Assembly: GCA_035455605.1 (NCBI GenBank)
Contig: DATIER010000062.1
Span: 1-15,279 of the forward strand
Length of the DNA: 15,279 bases
Source: AC-32 sp035455605
GTDB taxonomy: Bacteria; Actinomycetota; Thermoleophilia; Gaiellales; Gaiellaceae
Reading direction: 5' to 3'
The translations under genes and the position numbers were made by a program. How positions within the stretch are numbered: the first letter of the stretch is position 1; each line of letters begins with the position of its first letter. Under the pieces are notes generated by a model. It was not told the DNA's origin. It did not search any database and saw nothing but the letters and a program-made list of their open reading frames with translations. Of this stretch, positions 6,834 through 12,982 are shown one piece after another.

Positions 6834-6868
6834 CACGGGGAAGCGCAAAGCCCCCGATGCTCCCCGTG
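6834..6868. repeat. Inverted repeat in the divergent spacer between the FAD oxidoreductase and ATP-grasp genes
   Basis: CACGGGGA (6834-6841) and its exact reverse complement TCCCCGTG (6861-6868) flank a 19-nt centre. It lies in the 132-nt spacer between the two divergent start codons, so it could be an operator or an RNA hairpin in either leader. It contains the CGGGGAA word also found in the two other long divergent spacers of this window. Confidence 0.5.
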
Positions 6869-6895
6869 GCCGCGAAGGCGACGATTCGGGCCGAG

Positions 6896-7720
6896 ATGAC
6901 GCTCGCAATCGTCGCCCACCAGCGCGAGCCGACGAACGCGATGCTGGCCGCCCGGCTCGGCGCCGAGCTGCTCTCGCCGCGCGTGGCGCTGGCGAGCCTG
7001 GCCCCGGGCGACGTGGCGCTCGCGCGGATCGACGTGCTCCCGACCCTCGACGGCGTCGAGCCGGGGGTCGACCTGCTCAAGGCGCTCGAGGGCCGCGGCA
7101 TCCGCGTGCTGAACCGCGCAGAGGCGCTGCTCGCGGTCCACGACAAGTGGCGCACCGCCGTCCTCCTGCGCTCGGCCGGCGTGCCGCACCCGTGGACCGA
7201 GCACGTCCGGACGGCCCCGGAGCTGCTCGAGCTGGAGCCGCCGCTCGTCGTCAAGCCCCGCTTCGGCAGCTGGGGCCACGACGTCGTCCGCTGCCGCGAC
7301 CGCGCGGAGCTGAACGCGTGGACCGCCCGGCTGCAGCGGCGGCCGTGGTTCATGCGCACTGGCGCAATCGTGCAGGAGCTGCTGCCGCCGCCCGGGCACG
7401 ACCTGCGGCTGCTCGTCGCACGCGGCCGCGTGATCGGCGGCGCCGAGCGCGTCGCCCAGCGCGGCGAGTGGCGCACCAACGTCTCGCTCGGCGCGGCGCG
7501 GAGGCACGCCGAGCCCGCCGAGGAGGCGTGCGAGCTCGCGCTGAGGGCGGTCGCGGCCGTCGGGATCGACGTGGCCGGGGTCGACCTGCTGCCGGTCGGC
7601 GCCTCCTACGTGCCGCTCGAGCTGAACGGCGCGGCCGACTTCGACGAGTCGTACTCGCTCGAGCGCGACATCTTCGCCGAGCTCCGCGACGCGCTCGACA
7701 CGGAGCCGGCGGCCGTCTAG
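6896..7720 (+). CDS. RimK-like ATP-grasp ligase
   Basis: 274 residues from ATG 6896. Family features in order: an N-terminal domain with LSPRVALASLAPGDVALARI and DVLPTLDGVEPG; VHDKWRTAVLLRSAGVPHPW (81-100), the usual entry to the ATP-grasp core; VVKPRFGSWGHDV (118-130) with Lys120 and the glycine loop over ATP; VQELLPPPGHDLR (159-171); EWRTNVSLGA (191-200); GVDLLP (228-233) and LELNGAADFD (241-250) holding the Asp230, Glu242 and Asn244 metal/ATP ligands. Such enzymes join an amino acid (often glutamate) to a carboxylate through an acyl phosphate, for example RimK, LysX and CofF-type. The acceptor here is unknown and no lysine, F420 or ribosomal gene is adjacent. An upstream in-frame ATG at 6857 is less likely, since relatives start at a hydrophobic TLAIVAH-like strand. 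It is divergent from the POR operon, and its stop overlaps the convergent stop in CTAG. Confidence 0.88.
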   Translation: MTLAIVAHQREPTNAMLAARLGAELLSPRVALASLAPGDVALARIDVLPTLDGVEPGVDLLKALEGRGIRVLNRAEALLAVHDKWRTAVLLRSAGVPHPWTEHVRTAPELLELEPPLVVKPRFGSWGHDVVRCRDRAELNAWTARLQRRPWFMRTGAIVQELLPPPGHDLRLLVARGRVIGGAERVAQRGEWRTNVSLGAARRHAEPAEEACELALRAVAAVGIDVAGVDLLPVGASYVPLELNGAADFDESYSLERDIFAELRDALDTEPAAV

Positions 7721-9186
7721 GCGAGCACGTCGGCGAGCGCCCGCCGCGGCGTCGCCGGCGGTGTCGACGTCGGGTAGCCGAGCCGCAGCACGAGCTGTGG
7801 GATCCCACCACCGACGAGCCCGGCCAGCCTCGTCCGCAGCTCCGGGACCTCGACGGGCTGGTTCAGGTACGACGCGGCCAGATCCTCCGTCGTCGCCCGC
7901 AGCAGGACCAGCGCGAGCGCCTGCCCCGCCGCGAGCCAGTCGGCCGGCTCGTCGCCCGGGGTCGTCAGCACCGCGAGCACGGGCGAGCCGAGCGCGAGCT
8001 GCTCGTCCCTGGCCGCGCGGCCGCGGCCCCAGTCGAACCGCCGGACGAGGTAGGGGCCCATGGACGAGGCGGTGACCCCGGCAGCCGACGCCGGCATGCC
8101 GTCGAGCGCCTGCGAGCGGCTCGGGTGCAGCCACGACGCGAGCTCGCGGCGGAAGCTCGGGTCGGCGGCCTGGAGCCGATCGGCCTCGGCGACGAGGCGC
8201 GCGAGCGCTTCCCGCCGCTCGCCCTCCTCGACGACGACCAGGGTGGCTCCTTCTGCGGCGGCGGCCTCAGTGAGCAGCGCCTTGACCTCCTCGGGAACCG
8301 GATCGGGCTTGAACCGGCCCCGGTTCGTCCGGCGCTTGCGCATCGACCAGAAATCCTGCTTCTCGCGCCTCGACGGCTCGCGGCGGTCACCCAGCGAGAC
8401 CCGGGCGAGCAGGTCCGCGTCCTCCGCAGGCAGCAGCACGGCCTCGGGCACCTCGCCCGCCTTGCGCAGCGCCGCCCGCAGGTGGAGGAGGGCCGCGCCG
8501 CAGCTGATCGTCAGCTCGCGGTCGTCCGGGTCGACGACCGACAGCGCCCGCGTGCGGTCGGCGTGGAGCTCGAGCGTGCTGCCCGCGACGCGAAACCGCC
8601 ACGGCTGGCTGTTGTGGCTCGACGGTGCCTGCACGGCGTACGGCACCGCCCAGCCGAGCTTCTCGGCGGCGCTGCCGTCGAGCGGGAAGCCGTGCGGCCC
8701 GAGCGTCGGCTGCCGGTCACCGGCGTCGACGCCCTCCCGCTCGATGCGCTCCATCGCCGCCTGCACGACGCTCGCGCGCCCGCTCCCGGCGAGCAGCGGC
8801 AGCAGGAAGCGCTCCTCCTTGCGGAAGTGCGTGTCGAGCAGCGTGTGCAGCGAGAGGAGCAGCTCGCGCAAACGCGGCAGGTCGTCCGGGTCTGCGCCCG
8901 CGAGCTCGCCCGCCCTCGTGCGCACGAGCTCGTGGTCGAACACCATCGGCTCGGCCGCCGCCGGGTGGCGCAGCAACCGCGCGACGGCCGGGTAGAGCAC
9001 CGCCTCCTCGGCGGCAGCGTGACGGGCGAGCGGTCCCTGCAGGAACTCGACCGCCTCCCGGATCTCGGCGCGCCGCTCGTCCGCGTCGAGCGTGTCGAGC
9101 AGCGCCGCGGCCTGGCGGAGCTGCTCCAGCCCGCGGCGCAAGTCGGCATGCTCGGCCTCGAACGGCTGCAGCTCGGCGACGCTCAT
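7717..9186 (-). CDS. Hemerythrin HHE domain fused to Acg-family nitroreductase-like protein
   Basis: 489 residues with two modules. Residues 1-145 form a hemerythrin/HHE four-helix bundle with the usual iron ligands: His13, His56 with Glu60/61 (HAAAEEAVLYP), His85 (FDHE), and His120 with Glu124/125 (HFRKEERFLLP). From about 172 to the end it is an Acg-type nitroreductase fold: APSSHNSQPWRFRV (187-200) is the Acg signature (A-P-S-x-H-N-x-Q-P-W), followed by RKRRTNRGRF (283-292), DEPADWLAAGQALALVLL and LNQPVEVPELR. Acg proteins (Mycobacterium tuberculosis Rv2032) belong to the hypoxia/dormancy regulon and are thought to bind flavin without classic nitroreductase activity. Hemerythrin domains bind diiron and can sense O2 or NO. 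ATG 9186 overlaps the fhs stop (ATGA), so the two are likely co-translated. Both domains are secure; the combined function is unknown. Confidence 0.9.
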   Translation of the reverse strand: MSVAELQPFEAEHADLRRGLEQLRQAAALLDTLDADERRAEIREAVEFLQGPLARHAAAEEAVLYPAVARLLRHPAAAEPMVFDHELVRTRAGELAGADPDDLPRLRELLLSLHTLLDTHFRKEERFLLPLLAGSGRASVVQAAMERIEREGVDAGDRQPTLGPHGFPLDGSAAEKLGWAVPYAVQAPSSHNSQPWRFRVAGSTLELHADRTRALSVVDPDDRELTISCGAALLHLRAALRKAGEVPEAVLLPAEDADLLARVSLGDRREPSRREKQDFWSMRKRRTNRGRFKPDPVPEEVKALLTEAAAAEGATLVVVEEGERREALARLVAEADRLQAADPSFRRELASWLHPSRSQALDGMPASAAGVTASSMGPYLVRRFDWGRGRAARDEQLALGSPVLAVLTTPGDEPADWLAAGQALALVLLRATTEDLAASYLNQPVEVPELRTRLAGLVGGGIPQLVLRLGYPTSTPPATPRRALADVLA

Positions 9187-10829
9187 CGCAGCCCGAGGAT
9201 GCGTCCGTCCGGGTCGACCTCGATCCGCGAGGCCGCGGGGTCGGCGGGCAGGCCCGGCATCGTCTGCATCTCGCCGCAGAGAGCGACGACCCAGCCGGCG
9301 CCCGTGTAGGCCCGCAGCTCGCGCACCGGCAGGGTGAAGCCGCTCGGCGCGTTGATCAACGCCGGGTCGTGCGAGAGCGAGAGGTGGGTCTTGGCGATGC
9401 AGACGGGGAGCCGCCCGAGGCCTCGTGCCTCGAGCTCGTCGGCCTGCTTTCTCGCCACGGGCGAGAGCTCGACCCCGTCGGCCCCGTACGCGCGGCGGGC
9501 GACGAGCTCGATCTTGCGCGCCAGCGGCTCGTCGTCCTCGTAGAGGAGCCGCACGGGCCAGTCCCGCTCGGCCACGGCGACCACGGCCTCGGCCAGGTCG
9601 GCCGCGCCCTCGCCGCCGCGCAGGTAGCCGTCGTTGACGGCCGCGCCGAACGCGCCGGCCTCGACCGCCATCCGCCGGACGGCGTGGATCTCATCGGGCG
9701 TGTCGTCCGGGTGACGGTTGACCGCGACCACGGCGTGCAGTCCGAAGCGCCGCACGATCGCGAGGTTGGCGGCGAGGTTCGCGCCGCCGCGCTCGAGCGC
9801 GCGCAGCCCGCCGTCGGGATCGCCGCCGTGGTGCTTGAGCGCCTGCACCGTCGCGACGAGCACGACGCCGCTCGGGCGGATCCCGCCGAGCCGGCAGACG
9901 ATGTCCATGAACTTCTCGAAGCCCATCTCGGCGCCGAAGCCGCCCTCGGTGACGACGTAGTCGGCGAGCTTCAGCCCGAGCCGGTCGGCCAGCAGCGAGT
10001 TGTTGCCGTGCGCGATGTTCGCGAACGGCCCCGCGTGGACGAGCGCCGGGTGGCCCTCGAGCGTCTGCACGAGGTTCGGCTTGAGCGCGTCGGTCAGCAG
10101 CGCCGCCATCGAGCCGGCGCAGCCGAGCTGCTCGGCCGTCACGGGCTCGCCGTCGAAGGTCGTCCCGACCGTGATCGCGCCGAGCCGCAGGCGCAGGTCC
10201 TCGTGGCTGCGCGAGACGGCGACGATCGCCATCACCTCGGACGCGGCCGTGATGTCGAAGCCGGTCTCGCGCGGCGCGCCGTTGACCTTGCCGCCGAGCC
10301 CGACGACCAGCTTCCGCAGCGCGCGGTCGTCCATGTCGAGGCAGCGCCGCCAGGTGATCGAGTGCGGGTCGAGGCCGAGCTCGTTCCCGTGCATCAGGTG
10401 CGACTCCAGGACGGCGGCGAGCAGGTTGTTCGCCGCGCCGATCGCGTGGATGTCGCCGGTGAAGTGGAGGTTGATCAGCTCCATCGGCGCGAGCTGGGCG
10501 AGGCCGCCGCCGGTGCCGCCGCCCTTGATCCCGAAGACGGGGCCGAGCGACGGCTCGCGCAGCGCGAGCATCGGCCGCTCGCCGATGTGGGCCAGCCCGT
10601 CGGCGAGCGAGATCGCGGTGGTCGTCTTGCCCTCGCCGGCCTTCGTCGGCGTGAGGGAGGTGACGCAGACGAGCTTCCCGTCCGGCGCGTCGGCCAGACG
10701 GTCGAGGGCGGTGAGCTCGATCTTGGTCGCATAGCGGCCGTACGGGGAGAGCTCCTCCGGCTCGAGGCCGAGCTCTTCCGCGAGGGGGAGGATGGGTCGG
10801 AGCGTGTGTATGTCGGGTTCGATTTGCAT
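9183..10829 (-). CDS. fhs: Formate-tetrahydrofolate ligase (10-formyl-THF synthetase)
   Basis: 548 residues, full length for the family (about 550-560). It catalyses formate + THF + ATP to 10-formyl-THF in the cytoplasm, feeding one-carbon metabolism. The ATP loop is seen as SLTPTKAGEGKTTTAISLADG (58-78), followed by FGIKGGGTGGGLAQ and the HFTGDIHAIGAANNLLAA segment that lines the folate/formyl-phosphate site. The second family signature is GGFGAEMGFEKFMDI in the middle of the protein. The C-terminal region ends with TGAGWVVALCGEMQTMPGLP, also family-typical. ATG 10829 is chosen because it starts the standard N-terminus just before residues I-x-PIxxLAxELGL; the longer open frame to 11117 is antisense to the malic enzyme gene. 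GAGG lies nine bases upstream. It is divergent from malic enzyme and coupled to the hemerythrin-Acg gene. Confidence 0.97.
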   Translation of the reverse strand: MQIEPDIHTLRPILPLAEELGLEPEELSPYGRYATKIELTALDRLADAPDGKLVCVTSLTPTKAGEGKTTTAISLADGLAHIGERPMLALREPSLGPVFGIKGGGTGGGLAQLAPMELINLHFTGDIHAIGAANNLLAAVLESHLMHGNELGLDPHSITWRRCLDMDDRALRKLVVGLGGKVNGAPRETGFDITAASEVMAIVAVSRSHEDLRLRLGAITVGTTFDGEPVTAEQLGCAGSMAALLTDALKPNLVQTLEGHPALVHAGPFANIAHGNNSLLADRLGLKLADYVVTEGGFGAEMGFEKFMDIVCRLGGIRPSGVVLVATVQALKHHGGDPDGGLRALERGGANLAANLAIVRRFGLHAVVAVNRHPDDTPDEIHAVRRMAVEAGAFGAAVNDGYLRGGEGAADLAEAVVAVAERDWPVRLLYEDDEPLARKIELVARRAYGADGVELSPVARKQADELEARGLGRLPVCIAKTHLSLSHDPALINAPSGFTLPVRELRAYTGAGWVVALCGEMQTMPGLPADPAASRIEVDPDGRILGLR

Positions 10830-10883
10830 GCGCGCAGCCTCGACGACCGCCGCGGCCGCGCCATCGGGAGCTGCACCGAAGCT

Positions 10884-10904
10884 CGCTGCGGGGAAGCCGC
10901 AGCG
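10884..10904. repeat. Perfect hairpin in the fhs/malic enzyme divergent spacer
   Basis: CGCTGCGG (10884-10891), a 5-nt loop, then CCGCAGCG (10897-10904): an uninterrupted 8-bp GC-rich stem. It lies 54 nt before the fhs ATG and 55 nt before the malic enzyme GTG, almost mid-way. CGGGGAAG straddles stem and loop (10889-10896). It may be an operator or a leader hairpin; no T-run follows, so terminator function is unlikely. Confidence 0.5.
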
Positions 10905-10931
10905 CGCGTGCGGCTGCGGGCGGATGTGCCC

Positions 10932-10946
10932 GGGCCGCTTCGTCCC
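10932..10946. promoter_or_regulatory. Imperfect dyad GGGCC-N5-GTCCC upstream of the malic enzyme gene
   Basis: GGGCC (10932-10936), GCTTC, GTCCC (10942-10946) forms a near-palindrome 13 nt before GTG 10960. It loosely recalls the mycobacterial DosR box (GGGAC-N4-GTCCC), but has one extra central base and one mismatched arm base, so it is only a candidate regulator site for the divergent fhs/malic enzyme promoters. Confidence 0.2.
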
Positions 10947-10959
10947 GAGACTGTTCCGA

Positions 10960-12399
10960 GTGAGCGCAGTGGCTCCGCATCCCTCCGCGTCCTTCAGCGC
11001 GACCCTGCGCGTCCACCTCGACGACCACCCCGGCGCCTTCGCGCGCCTCGCGGCCGCGATCGGGGACGCGGGCGGATCGCTGGGCGCGATCGACCTCGTG
11101 CGCGTCGAGCGCGGCAAGAAGATCCGCGACGTGGTCGTGCTCGCCGCCGACGAGCATCACATCGCGCGGATCGTCGAGGCGGTGCGCGCGCTCGACGGGA
11201 TCGACGTCGAGCACGTCTCCGACCGGACGCTGCTGCTCCACCTCGGCGGCAAGCTCGAGGTGACGCCGCGCATCCCGCTGAAGACGCGCGACGACCTCTC
11301 GATGGCGTACACGCCGGGCGTCGCCCGCGTCTGCCGCGCGATCGCGGACGACCCGGACGCGGTCTGGAACCTGACGGTCAAGCAGAACGCCGTCGCGGTC
11401 GTGTCCGACGGGACGGCCGTGCTGGGGCTCGGCGACATCGGCCCGGAGGCCGCGCTGCCGGTGATGGAGGGCAAGGCGATCCTGTTCAAGGAGTTCGCCG
11501 GCATCGACGCCTGGCCGATCTGCCTCGACACCACCGACCCCGACGCGATCGTCGAGGCGGTCGCGGCGATCGCCCCGGTCTTCGGCGGGATCAACCTCGA
11601 GGACATCTCCGCGCCGCGCTGCTTCGAGGTCGAGCGCCGGCTGCGCGAGCGGCTCGAGATCCCCGTCTTCCACGACGACCAGCACGGCACGGCGATCGTG
11701 GTGCTCGCCGCGCTCCTGAACGCGCTGCGCGTCGTCGGCAAGCAGCTCGAGCACGCGCGCGTGGTCATCTGCGGCGCCGGCGCGGCCGGTGCGTCGACGG
11801 CACGCATGCTGCTGGCCGCCGGCGTCGGCGACGTCGTCTGCACCGACCGGCCGGGGATCCTGCATCCGGAGTGCGACTGGCTCGACGAGGCGAAGGCGCA
11901 GCTGGCGCGGGAGACGAACCCCCGGGGCCTGCAGGGCGCGGTGGCGGATGCGCTCGTGGGCGCGGACGTCTTCATCGGCGTCTCCGGCCCCGGAGCCGTG
12001 ACCGTCGAGGCGATTCGCTCGATGGCCCCGGACGCGATCGTGTTCGCGATGGCCAACCCGACGCCGGAGATCGCGCCCGAGGAGATCGAGGAGCTCGTGG
12101 CCGTCGTCGGCACCGGCCGCTCCGACTACCCGAACCAGATCAACAACGTGCTCGCGTTCCCCGGCGTCTTCCGCGGCGCGCTCGACGTCCGCGCGAGCGC
12201 GATCACGCGCGAGATGGAGCTCGCCGCGGCGCACGCCCTGGCCGAGGTGGTCGACGCCGAGCACCTGTCGGCCGACTACGTGCTCCCGAGCGTGTTCGAC
12301 CGCCGGGTGGCGCCCGCCGTGGCGGCGGCCGTGGCCCGCGCGGCCGAGGAGAGCGGCGTCGCGCGGCGCCGGCGGACGACAGCGCCCGCCGGCGCCTAG
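10960..12399 (+). CDS. ACT-domain NAD(P)-dependent malic enzyme
   Basis: 479 residues from GTG 10960. Residues about 12-85 form an ACT domain (LRVHLDDHPGAFARLAAAIGDAGGSLGAIDLV), which usually binds an effector amino acid. The rest is the short bacterial malic enzyme, which decarboxylates L-malate to pyruvate with reduction of NAD(P)+. Motifs: AYTPGVA (116-122, catalytic Tyr117), VMEGKAILFKEFAGIDAWPI with Lys172, NLEDI (212-216, metal ligands), FHDDQHGTA (237-245, metal Asp239), dinucleotide loop GAGAAG (272-277), FAMANPTPEI (362-371) and GRSDYPNQINNVLAFPG (386-402). No PTA-like C-terminal domain is present. Coenzyme choice cannot be fixed by eye. GTG 10969 is an alternative start, and the open frame back to 10792 runs across the fhs start and is rejected. 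It is divergent from fhs and ends 10 nt before the convergent CBS gene. Confidence 0.94.
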   Translation: MSAVAPHPSASFSATLRVHLDDHPGAFARLAAAIGDAGGSLGAIDLVRVERGKKIRDVVVLAADEHHIARIVEAVRALDGIDVEHVSDRTLLLHLGGKLEVTPRIPLKTRDDLSMAYTPGVARVCRAIADDPDAVWNLTVKQNAVAVVSDGTAVLGLGDIGPEAALPVMEGKAILFKEFAGIDAWPICLDTTDPDAIVEAVAAIAPVFGGINLEDISAPRCFEVERRLRERLEIPVFHDDQHGTAIVVLAALLNALRVVGKQLEHARVVICGAGAAGASTARMLLAAGVGDVVCTDRPGILHPECDWLDEAKAQLARETNPRGLQGAVADALVGADVFIGVSGPGAVTVEAIRSMAPDAIVFAMANPTPEIAPEEIEELVAVVGTGRSDYPNQINNVLAFPGVFRGALDVRASAITREMELAAAHALAEVVDAEHLSADYVLPSVFDRRVAPAVAAAVARAAEESGVARRRRTTAPAGA

Positions 12400-12409
12400 A
12401 CGGCTTCGC

Positions 12410-12853
12410 CTACCACGCCGCGAGCGCGCGGGCGAGGTCGAGCGTGGAGAGCACGCCGAGCGGCGTCTTCGCGCTGGCGTCGACGACGATCAGGTGCGTC
12501 ACGTCGTGCTCGCTCATCAGCTGCGCCGCGTGCTGCAGGGTGTCCTCGGGCCCGATCATCAGCGCGGGGGTGACGGCGGTGCCACGCGCGCTCAGGTCCT
12601 CGAGACGGCCGGGGACGGCCGCCCGCACGAGGTCGAGGTCGGAGACGACGCCCCAGAGGCCCGGCCCCTCGACGTCGTCGCCGTCCTCGCCGTACGCGAC
12701 CACGGCGTGGATCCGGTAGAGCGCCATCATCCGCGCGACGTCGCGCAGCGACGTCTCCAGCGGGCAGGTGAGCACGCCCGGGTGCATCGCCTCGGCGACG
12801 GTGATCTCGGCGAGGTCGCGGGGCGCCTTCCGCTCCAGCATCAGCTCGGTCAT
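12410..12853 (-). CDS. Two-CBS-domain protein (Hrp1-like size and layout)
   Basis: 147 residues consisting of a CBS pair and little else. CBS1 spans about 18-80 (VAEAMHPGVLTCPLETSLRDVARMM … LWGVVSDLDLVRA) and CBS2 about 93-145 (VTPALMIGPEDTLQHAAQLM … PLGVLSTLDLARAL). CBS pairs bind adenine nucleotides or related ligands and report energy state. Stand-alone pairs of this size include Hrp1 (Rv2626c) of the mycobacterial hypoxia regulon. An acidic insert (GEDGDDVEGPG, 55-65) lies between strands of CBS1. The ATG at 12853 is fixed by an AAGGAGGT Shine-Dalgarno seven bases upstream, the strongest site in the window. It is divergent from the Hsp20-like gene and convergent with malic enzyme. Ligand unknown. 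Confidence 0.9.
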   Translation of the reverse strand: MTELMLERKAPRDLAEITVAEAMHPGVLTCPLETSLRDVARMMALYRIHAVVAYGEDGDDVEGPGLWGVVSDLDLVRAAVPGRLEDLSARGTAVTPALMIGPEDTLQHAAQLMSEHDVTHLIVVDASAKTPLGVLSTLDLARALAAW

Positions 12854-12860
12854 CGTGTGT

Positions 12861-12868
12861 ACCTCCTT
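12861..12868 (-). promoter_or_regulatory. Perfect Shine-Dalgarno AAGGAGGT for the CBS gene
   Basis: On the minus strand AAGGAGGT is followed by seven bases and ATG 12853, fully complementary to the 16S rRNA 3' end. It is unusually strong compared with the weak, absent or partial sites before the other genes here, and suggests a highly translated mRNA. Confidence 0.85.
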
Positions 12869-12900
12869 TCTGCGAGCCACTGTCGCGCCGTCGCCGCGCC

Positions 12901-12957
12901 CGGGCATCCGGGGAACGACGTAGCGCGGATCCGGCCTCTCCCCGATGGCCGTGCCCG
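12901..12957. repeat. Nested inverted repeats in the CBS/Hsp20-like divergent spacer
   Basis: Outer arms are CGGGCA (12901-12906) and TGCCCG (12952-12957); inner arms are CGGGGA (12909-12914) and TCCCCG (12939-12944). The structure fills the middle of the 129-nt spacer between the divergent ATGs (12853 and 12983) and includes CGGGGAA. It could be an operator for a dimeric regulator or a folded leader; GC-rich chance pairing is possible. Confidence 0.4.
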
Positions 12958-12982
12958 CGGGCGGGAGGACGCTGCGGGAGCC

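Noticed and set aside
6764..8134. N-terminal extension of the FAD oxidoreductase frame upstream of ATG 6763
   Set aside because: The extension is antisense to the ATP-grasp gene and low-complexity; the family N-terminus fits ATG 6763.
10830..10959. A tetrahydrofolate riboswitch before fhs
   Set aside because: Considered because fhs can be riboswitch-controlled in Firmicutes, but the spacer is short and shows a simple hairpin, with none of the multi-helix THF aptamer elements I could recognise.
9691..12264. An 857-codon minus-strand open frame over malic enzyme and fhs
   Set aside because: Its translation is an out-of-frame or antisense shadow of two well-identified enzymes.
12388..12420. 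A bidirectional terminator between malic enzyme and the CBS gene
   Set aside because: Only a 3-4 bp GC stem (GGC-TTC-GCC) is present and no T-run on either strand.
8625..12719. A 1364-codon open frame on the plus strand across the hemerythrin-Acg, fhs and malic enzyme genes
   Set aside because: It is antisense or out of frame to clearly recognised proteins, its translation is Arg/Ala/Gly/Pro-rich low complexity, and long stop-free shadows are normal at this GC content.
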